Shown one piece after another: positions 1 to 3,888 of a stretch of 5,302 nt of DNA (position 1 is its first letter; every line of letters starts with the position of its first letter). The position numbers were made by a program, and so were the translations under genes. This DNA is from Burkholderiaceae bacterium (GTDB lineage Bacteria; Pseudomonadota; Gammaproteobacteria; Burkholderiales; Burkholderiaceae_C): assembly GCA_029864165.1 (NCBI GenBank), contig JAOTTZ010000154.1, positions 1 to 5,302 on the forward strand, read 5' to 3'. The notes below the pieces were generated by a model. It saw nothing but the letters and a program-made list of their open reading frames with translations, was not told the DNA's origin and searched no databases.

Positions 1-676
1 CCGTCTGGCCGCGCCCTTCCAGTGGGACGATAAGCGGCGACTCGATCGCGGCAAGGTGATGTCGGCAGCAGACCTCGATGCCGGCCGCGAGTTTGCGCGC
101 TACAAAGACGTTGACGGCGACGGCATTCCCTGGCGCACGCTGCCCGGTGCGCATGCGAGCAAAGGCAGCTACTTCACGCGTGGCACGACCCGCGACGCGT
201 ACGCACGCTACTCCGAAGCGGGCGCCGACTATGTCTACAACGTGCAGCGTTTGTTGAAGAAGTTCGCCACCGCGGCCACGCTGGTTCCGCAGCCTGTGTT
301 GCGGCCTGCTGCCGAGCCTACGCGCGTCGGCGTGCTGTACTGCGGCTCCACCGGTCCGGCCATGGGCGAGGCGCTAGACGCACTTACCGAAGTCGACATC
401 CACATCGATGCCATGCGCCTGCGCGCGTTCCCCTTCCCAGATTCGGTAGCGCGGTTCATTGCCGCGCACGACACGGTGTTCGTCGTCGAGCAAAACCGCG
501 ACGCGCAGTTGCGCTCATTGCTGGTCAACGAACTCGAGATCGACCCGGGCCGTCTTGTGCCTGTGCTGCACTACGACGGCACGCCGATTACCGCGCGGTT
601 TATCACCGCTGCCATCACCAAGCACGTGCATGCGATGGTGGTCAAGCCGGTTCGTGAGGCGAGCAAGGCCACATGA
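1..676 (+). CDS. korA: 2-oxoacid:ferredoxin oxidoreductase alpha subunit, C-terminal part (5' end outside window)
   Basis: This is the C-terminal ~224 residues of the alpha subunit of a 2-oxoacid:acceptor oxidoreductase, the cytoplasmic enzyme that oxidatively decarboxylates 2-oxoglutarate or pyruvate to the acyl-CoA and reduces ferredoxin. The frame is open from base 2 to the TGA at 674-676, and the in-frame GTG at 56 is internal, not a start. The stretch YKDVDGDGIPWRTLPGAH followed by KGSYFTRGTTRDAYARY is typical of the region after the pyrophosphate-binding domain in alpha subunits. It is followed by the helix YVYNVQRLLKKF and a Rossmann-like C-terminal domain with VGVLYCGSTGPAMGEAL and DTVFVVEQNRDAQLRSLL. 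In many proteobacteria this subunit is a gamma-alpha fusion of about 600 residues; the N-terminal part cannot be seen here. The beta-subunit gene starts one base after the stop. Family assignment is firm; 2-oxoglutarate versus pyruvate specificity cannot be read from this part. Confidence 0.9.
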   Translation, partial: RLAAPFQWDDKRRLDRGKVMSAADLDAGREFARYKDVDGDGIPWRTLPGAHASKGSYFTRGTTRDAYARYSEAGADYVYNVQRLLKKFATAATLVPQPVLRPAAEPTRVGVLYCGSTGPAMGEALDALTEVDIHIDAMRLRAFPFPDSVARFIAAHDTVFVVEQNRDAQLRSLLVNELEIDPGRLVPVLHYDGTPITARFITAAITKHVHAMVVKPVREASKAT

Positions 677-677
677 C

Positions 678-1733
678 ATGACCTATATCGCCAAGCCCAA
701 GCTGTGCCACCCCACGCTGGCGCGCAACAAAGTCGGGTACACGCGACGCGACTATGAGGGCAAAATCTCAACGCTGTGCGCTGGTTGCGGGCACGATTCC
801 ATCTCTGCAGCCATCATCCAGGCCTGCTGGGAGCTCGACATCGAGCCCCACCGCGTGGCCAAGCTCTCGGGCATTGGTTGCAGCTCGAAAACGCCCGACT
901 ATTTCTTGGGTGCATCGCACGGCTTCAACACTGTACATGGCCGCATGCCTTCAGTGCTGACCGGCGCCAATCTTGCCAACCGAGACTTGCTGTACCTGGG
1001 CGTATCCGGAGACGGCGACTCCGCTTCGATCGGCTTGGGCCAGTTCGCTCACGTGATGCGGCGCGGAGTCAACATGGTTTACATCGTCGAGAACAACGGC
1101 GTCTACGGTCTCACCAAGGGACAGTTCTCCGCTACGGCAGACCGCGGCGCGCCGTCTAAGAAAGGTGCAGTCAACGCCGACAGCGCGGTCGATTTGATCG
1201 GCATGGCGCTGCAACTCGGCGCGACCTATGTGGCGCGTGGTTTTTCCGGCGACAAAGCGCAGCTGGTGCCGCTCATCAAAGGCGCCATCACGCACCATGG
1301 TGCGGCATTTCTCGACGTCGTCAGCCCGTGCGTGGCGTTCAACAACCATGCCGGTAGCACACGCAGCTACGACTACGCGCGCGAGCACAACGAAGCGGTC
1401 AGCCGCATAGACTTCATCAGCCCGCGCGACGAGATCACCGTTGAAGTCGCTGCCGGAGAGTTTGTCGACGTCGAACAGCACGACGGCAGCGTGTTGCGAC
1501 TGCGCAAGCTCCGTGCCGACTACGATCCTTGCGATCGCGTGCGGGCGATGGCGCATGTGCAGGCGTCGCAAGCCAGGGGCGAGGTGGCGACCGGTCTACT
1601 TTACGTGAAGGCGGGGGCGCGTGACTTGCACGACGCGCTGAACACGTCGCTGACACCGCTGAACGCGCTGACCGAAACGTCGCTGTGCCCAGGCAAAGCG
1701 ACGCTCGACCAACTCAACGCGAGCTTGCGTTGA
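678..1733 (+). CDS. korB: 2-oxoacid:ferredoxin oxidoreductase beta subunit (thiamine diphosphate and [4Fe-4S] binding)
   Basis: This is a complete 351-residue beta subunit, the catalytic partner of the upstream alpha subunit. It binds thiamine diphosphate and one [4Fe-4S] cluster and passes electrons to ferredoxin. Cluster ligands are visible as C34 and C37 (CAGCGHD), C68 (GIGCSSKTPDY) and C218 (VVSPC); the spacing matches archaeal two-subunit enzymes. The diphosphate/Mg motif runs from GDGDSASIG (111-119) to ENN (138-140). GVYGLTKGQFS (141-151) is the conserved loop covering the active site. K71 and L145 sit where substrate-contacting Lys and Leu are reported in archaeal enzymes. The length is normal and no ferredoxin-like domain is added. 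ATG 678 is chosen because it begins the conserved N terminus MTYIAKPK; upstream codons in this frame overlap the alpha gene and are unlike the family. The one-base gap after the alpha TGA suggests translational coupling. The exact 2-oxoacid substrate is inferred, not shown. Confidence 0.95.
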   Translation: MTYIAKPKLCHPTLARNKVGYTRRDYEGKISTLCAGCGHDSISAAIIQACWELDIEPHRVAKLSGIGCSSKTPDYFLGASHGFNTVHGRMPSVLTGANLANRDLLYLGVSGDGDSASIGLGQFAHVMRRGVNMVYIVENNGVYGLTKGQFSATADRGAPSKKGAVNADSAVDLIGMALQLGATYVARGFSGDKAQLVPLIKGAITHHGAAFLDVVSPCVAFNNHAGSTRSYDYAREHNEAVSRIDFISPRDEITVEVAAGEFVDVEQHDGSVLRLRKLRADYDPCDRVRAMAHVQASQARGEVATGLLYVKAGARDLHDALNTSLTPLNALTETSLCPGKATLDQLNASLR

Positions 1734-1853
1734 GCGGTTCACGTCTGCGCGCATGCTGTCGCTGTCTGCAGTGCGACAACACTGTCTGAGTGATAAAACG
1801 TAAGGACGCCATTACCCGAGCCGGCTGTCTCGCTGTCCGCTGACTGCAGTTCC

Positions 1854-1873
1854 CACCGCGTGCGTGCGCGGTG
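1854..1873. repeat. Short GC-rich perfect inverted repeat (hairpin)
   Basis: CACCGCG at 1854-1860 and CGCGGTG at 1867-1873 form a perfect 7 bp stem with the 6-base loop TGCGTG. It lies about 120 bp after korB. The following bases (CAAAGCGG) are not T-rich, so it is not a standard Rho-independent terminator. It may still protect the 3' end of the korAB message or be chance in GC-rich DNA. Confidence 0.4.
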
Positions 1874-1965
1874 CAAAGCGGTTTGGCTAAAGCCTACCCA
1901 TTAGCCGCAAGCGTCGTGGCACGCTGCCACCGTTGCCGATCGTCGTTTCGGCCCCGCATTAGAGC

Positions 1966-2017
1966 GTCCAACCCCGCTTTGGCCGATCCGCGTCTGGGCT
2001 AACTCAAACCGTTAGGC
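1966..2017 (+). other. Possible degenerate attC-like (integron cassette recombination) site
   Basis: The right side reads GGGCTAACTCAAACC (1996-2010) followed by GTTAGGC (2011-2017). The last seven bases fit the integron core consensus GTTRRRY. The preceding stretch is very close to the right arm of classic attC sites, which read approximately GGCTTAACTCAAGC before GTTAG. A left core fitting RYYYAAC, GTCCAAC, is at 1966-1972, giving a 52 bp site, slightly below the usual lower size of about 57 bp. The inner arms pair poorly (CTTTGGCC against GGGCTAA), and the outer cores mismatch at two positions. No integrase gene is present and the neighbouring genes do not look like cassettes. A decayed site or coincidence are both open. 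Confidence 0.2.
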
Positions 2018-2088
2018 GACAGCAACGACTCCGATTCCATAGAGCATCGTTCAACATACACCCGATCGGGCATCGTCTGCCGAACTCG

Positions 2089-2589
2089 TCAAACCTCCGC
2101 CAGCAGTCGCTCCACCAGCTTGTTCAAGGCTTCAAAGTCGTGCTCGCCGATGTAGCGCTTGACGATCTCACCGCGTTTGTTGATCAACACCGAGGTGGGC
2201 GTCGCGGCAACGTTGCCGAAACGTTTGGCGATGACCCCGGTGTTGTCGATCGCCACCCCGAACGGCAACCCGCGCTTTTGCGCGTAGTTCACCACGTAGG
2301 CAGGCGGGTCGTAGCTCATGGCCACGGACAAGGTGTCGTAGCCGCGCGCATAGTGCTTGCGATGCATGGCGACGATCTGCGGCATTTCATGCAAACAAAC
2401 AGAGCAACTGGTGGCCCAAAAGTTCACCAGCACCACGCGGCCCCGGAGCTGATCGGTGCTGTGAACGCTGCCGTCGAGCAAGGTGTAGGACACTGGCGGG
2501 GCCGCCTCTACTTTGGCCAAGCTCGAATAAGCAAGCCAGCCGGCTGGCAAACAGGCGATAGCGGCAACCACGTAACGGCTAATTTTCAT
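2089..2589 (-). CDS. TlpA/ResA-like thioredoxin-fold thiol-disulfide oxidoreductase, membrane-anchored or exported
   Basis: This 166-residue protein has an N-terminal hydrophobic segment (about residues 6-25) after a short positive start, MKISR, indicating a signal peptide or membrane anchor, with the thioredoxin domain in the periplasm. After the anchor come VVLVNFWATSCSVC (52-65), with the redox pair C62 and C65, then the following LHEMP, and the cis-proline at P131 in AATPTSVLI, ending in an amphipathic helix. Members of this family reduce or exchange disulfides in exported proteins, often during cytochrome c maturation; the target here is unknown. The dipeptide between the cysteines (Ser-Val) is unusual for TlpA/ResA proteins, where Glu-Pro or Pro-Pro is common. 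I chose the ATG at 2587-2589 because it directly precedes the signal-like segment. An in-frame ATG at 2632-2634 would add 15 residues unlike a signal peptide. Neither start has a clear ribosome binding site. The gene is divergent from the DUF4197 gene. Confidence 0.9.
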   Translation of the reverse strand: MKISRYVVAAIACLPAGWLAYSSLAKVEAAPPVSYTLLDGSVHSTDQLRGRVVLVNFWATSCSVCLHEMPQIVAMHRKHYARGYDTLSVAMSYDPPAYVVNYAQKRGLPFGVAIDNTGVIAKRFGNVAATPTSVLINKRGEIVKRYIGEHDFEALNKLVERLLAEV

Positions 2590-2595
2590 GGAGGA
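2590..2595 (+). promoter_or_regulatory. Ribosome binding site deciding the GTG start of the DUF4197 gene
   Basis: GGAGGA at 2590-2595 is a strong Shine-Dalgarno match seven bases before the GTG at 2603. It overlaps the in-frame ATG at 2588-2590, which has no ribosome binding site of its own, so initiation at 2603 is favoured. On the other strand the same bases are the region just upstream of the tlpA-like ATG, and there they read as pyrimidines, which explains why that gene lacks a visible Shine-Dalgarno. Confidence 0.65.
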
Positions 2596-2602
2596 AAAGA
2601 TT

Positions 2603-3298
2603 GTGCAGCGACGAAAGTTTATGTCAACGGCCATTTACAGCACGGGATGGTGGGCGTTCGGCGCCAGCGCCACCGGCTTGAGTGAAACCGATGCGGCCGC
2701 TGGTGTGCGCGTGGCGCTCGAGCGCGGCGCGAGCGCCGCGGTGAGCATACTTGGGCGGCGCGACGGATTTCTCGGCAACCCGAAGGTTCGCATTCCACTG
2801 CCCAGTTTTCTCGAAGATGCGGCCAAACTGCTCAAGATGATCGGGCAGCAACAGCGCGTCGACGAGTTGTCGGTCGCGATGAACCGAGCGGCCGAAAGCG
2901 CAATGCCCCAAGCCAGGTTGATGCTGGTCAACGCCGTCAAGTCCATGAGTGTGGAAGACGCAAAGCGCATCATCGTCGGTGGCGACAACGCGGTTACAGA
3001 GTTCTTTGCCGGCAAAACGCGCGAACCGCTTACCGTGCAGTTTCTGCCCGTCGTCACGCGCGCAACGCAAAGAGTGGCCTTGGCCGAGAAGTACAACGCG
3101 GTGGCTGGCAAGGCAGCCGGCATGGGACTGGCGAAGCAGGACGACGCCAACATTGAACAGTATGTGACCGGCAAGGCGCTCGACGGCCTGTACCTGATGA
3201 TCGGCGAAGAAGAACGCAAAATTCGCCAAGACCCCATAGGCACCGGCAGCGCTATCCTGAAAAAAGTATTCGGGCCGCTCAAGTCTCTCGGTGGCTGA
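2603..3298 (+). CDS. DUF4197 domain-containing exported protein
   Basis: This 231-residue protein matches the DUF4197 family of exported proteins, common in proteobacteria and with no established function. Recognisable blocks (GTG counted as 1) are LSETDAAAGVRVALERGA (26-43), FLGNPKVRIPLP (56-67), ELSVAMNRAAESAMP (88-102), SVEDAKRIIVGGDNAVTEFF (116-135), KYNAVAG (163-169), DANIEQYVTGKALDGLYLMI (181-200) and the end KKVFGPL. The length is normal, so it is complete. The N terminus MQRRKFM is a twin-arginine-like motif, followed by a weakly hydrophobic stretch and a possible cleavage after ASA (21-23); Tat export is inferred, and Sec export is not excluded. I chose GTG 2603 because of GGAGGA seven bases upstream; ATG 2588 would add five residues, MEEKI. 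The domain is mostly alpha-helical by composition. The gene starts back-to-back with the tlpA-like gene, and both products appear extracytoplasmic. Confidence 0.88.
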   Translation: MQRRKFMSTAIYSTGWWAFGASATGLSETDAAAGVRVALERGASAAVSILGRRDGFLGNPKVRIPLPSFLEDAAKLLKMIGQQQRVDELSVAMNRAAESAMPQARLMLVNAVKSMSVEDAKRIIVGGDNAVTEFFAGKTREPLTVQFLPVVTRATQRVALAEKYNAVAGKAAGMGLAKQDDANIEQYVTGKALDGLYLMIGEEERKIRQDPIGTGSAILKKVFGPLKSLGG

Positions 3299-3317
3299 TG
3301 GAGCAACGCCAGTGCTA
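3299..3317. other. Short spacer between the DUF4197 stop and the palindromic element, ending in a TA
   Basis: These 19 bases follow the TGA of the DUF4197 gene. They end in TA (3316-3317), the left copy of the TA dinucleotide that flanks the palindromic element. The element therefore sits very close to the gene end without interrupting it. Confidence 0.6.
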
Positions 3318-3346
3318 GTGCTGCGGCCCGAAAATATCGAGGCATG
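3318..3346 (+). repeat. Left terminal inverted repeat of the palindromic element
   Basis: It begins GTGCTGCGGCCCGAAAA and ends ATCGAGGCATG. Against the reverse complement of the right repeat it has four mismatches in 29 bases, without gaps. The similarity continues inward after a three-base insertion (ATG, 3347-3349). Confidence 0.7.
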
Positions 3347-3449
3347 ATGAAAGTGATGGATTCGGCCTCATGGCTAGGCGCAAACCACAGCGATACCAGG
3401 ACGTATCGCGAGGATTTGCAACGACGCCATGGGGTCGAAGGCGCGCTTT

Positions 3450-3478
3450 CATGTATCGATATTTTCGAGTCGCAGCAC
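3450..3478 (-). repeat. Right terminal inverted repeat of the palindromic element
   Basis: Read on the minus strand it begins GTGCTGCGACTCGAAAA and ends ATCGATACATG, the partner of the left repeat. The outer TA at 3479-3480 follows directly. Confidence 0.7.
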
Positions 3479-3680
3479 TAGGTGCATCGAGCACATGTCA
3501 CTGTTCTGCGGCATTGCAAGATGATGATGTGAAAGTTGCTCGGTTGCAAAAACACACGCTTGGCGCCGAGCTTGCCTGTCCTCAATCTCGATGCTGCGCA
3601 AAAACATGCGCCGCACTCTACCCACCTCGCTACAGCCGCGCAAGAACCAAAGTCTTCACTACAAGCAATTCTTCAATTCC

Positions 3681-3700
3681 GTCCCTGATGCATCAGGCAC
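3681..3700. repeat. 20 bp near-perfect palindrome, operator-like
   Basis: CCTGATGCATCAGG at 3684-3697 is a perfect 14 bp palindrome. It is extended by GT at 3681-3682 and AC at 3699-3700 around one mismatched pair. The two-fold symmetry without a loop resembles a site for a dimeric DNA-binding protein, but no promoter or regulator gene is visible beside it. It lies between the 3' ends of two genes, so its role is unknown. Confidence 0.35.
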
Positions 3701-3781
3701 TGGCCTCACTCACCCAGCAAAACAACGGCGGGTTGCGAAAGACGTTCTGGCCGCACCCAGCTCGCATGACCAGCGCCAGCC

Positions 3782-3811
3782 GTCTTGCTGATTGACAAGA
3801 CTGTTACTTTT
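3782..3811 (+). terminator. Weak terminator-like hairpin, plus strand
   Basis: GTCTTG (3782-3787) pairs with CAAGAC (3796-3801) over an eight-base loop and is followed by TGTTACTTTT. The stem is only 6 bp and half A/T, so it would be a weak terminator. The nearest upstream plus-strand gene ends about 480 bp away, so the assignment is doubtful. Confidence 0.25.
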
Positions 3812-3842
3812 CATGCTCCGTGAGCGTGGACGCTCTGAACTG

Positions 3843-3867
3843 AAAATGCCGCAACGACTCTCGTCGT
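3843..3867 (-). terminator. Weak terminator-like hairpin after the oxoamine synthase-TPR gene
   Basis: On the minus strand ACGAC and GTCGT (plus coordinates 3863-3867 and 3854-3858) form a 5 bp stem with a GAGA loop about 20 bp past the TAG stop. This is followed by TGCGGCATTTT, with the T-run opposite 3843-3846. The seven-base gap between stem and T-run makes it a poor intrinsic terminator. Confidence 0.2.
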
Positions 3868-3888
3868 CCCTTCGCATGACCTCAAGAA

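Larger units (their letters stand above)
1734..2088. other. Gene-free convergent intergenic region with several small inverted repeats
   Basis: This 355 bp gap lies between the convergent stops of korB and the tlpA-like gene. No open frame looks protein-like. Visible structures are: TGTCGC 1757-1762 paired with GCGACA 1773-1778; a 7 bp stem at 1854-1873; GGCTAA 1885-1890 paired with TTAGCC 1901-1906; GCCGA 1935-1939 paired with TCGGC 1948-1952; an attC-like stretch ending at 2017; and the perfect palindrome CCCGATCGGG at 2061-2070. CTGTC recurs five times between 1756 and 1838. None of the stems is followed by a T-run on either strand, so I cannot assign an intrinsic terminator to korB or to the tlpA-like gene. 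Either Rho-dependent ending or simple structured read-through is possible. Confidence 0.7.
3318..3478. mobile_element. 161 bp palindromic MITE-like element with TA flanks (IS630/Tc1-mariner style, non-autonomous)
   Basis: Almost the entire element folds on itself. The arm 3318-3396 pairs imperfectly with 3403-3478 around a six-base loop CAGGAC (3397-3402). The outer 29 bp match at 25 positions, including a perfect 12 bp core CGAAAATATCGA at 3329-3340 facing 3456-3467. Further matched blocks are AAAG/CTTT, TTCG/CGAA, CATGG/CCATG, GCAAA/TTTGC and GCGATAC (3390-3396) with GTATCGC (3403-3409). The dinucleotide TA stands at both outer borders (3316-3317 and 3479-3480), within CTAG on the left, as expected for insertion by an IS630/Tc1-mariner type transposase that duplicates TA. 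No transposase is encoded, so movement would need an enzyme supplied elsewhere. It lies between convergent genes, where a transcribed copy would form a long hairpin able to end or stabilise transcripts. The IS family link is inferred from the TA duplication and the terminal repeats only. Confidence 0.65.
3479..3888. other. Gene-free convergent intergenic region right of the palindromic element
   Basis: These 410 bp hold no frame that reads like a protein. The longest open frame crossing it (3370-3795, plus) runs through the palindromic element and has a composition rich in Ser, Arg, Cys and Ala without motifs. Visible structures are the imperfect palindrome GCTTGGCGCCGAGC at 3558-3571, a near-perfect 20 bp palindrome at 3681-3700, and two weak terminator-like hairpins near 3782-3811 (plus) and 3843-3867 (minus). 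The region looks less GC-rich than the flanking genes, which may mean relic or horizontally acquired DNA, but I recognise no remnant. Confidence 0.6.

Noticed and set aside
459..677. Upstream extension of the korB frame into the alpha-subunit gene
   Set aside because: The extension is out of frame with the conserved alpha protein, is rich in Arg, Ser and Thr, and is unlike any beta subunit. MTYIAKPK at 678 begins the family-like N terminus.
951..1571. 206-codon open frame on the minus strand opposite the korB coding region
   Set aside because: It lies fully antisense to a well-conserved enzyme gene, has no family-like motifs, and is explained by the GC-rich codon bias of the real gene.
2590..2634. 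Longer start for the tlpA-like gene at the ATG of 2632-2634
   Set aside because: It adds 15 residues that do not resemble a signal peptide, lacks a ribosome binding site, and overlaps the start of the divergent gene.
2624..3345. Two overlapping long minus-strand open frames opposite the DUF4197 gene
   Set aside because: The plus-strand frame matches DUF4197 along its length. The antisense frames are rich in Ala, Ser, Arg and His without recognisable domains.
3370..3795. 141-codon plus-strand frame across the palindromic element and the gap
   Set aside because: It reads through the inverted repeat and shows no domain, no plausible ribosome binding site and an unnatural composition. I see no transposase similarity in it.
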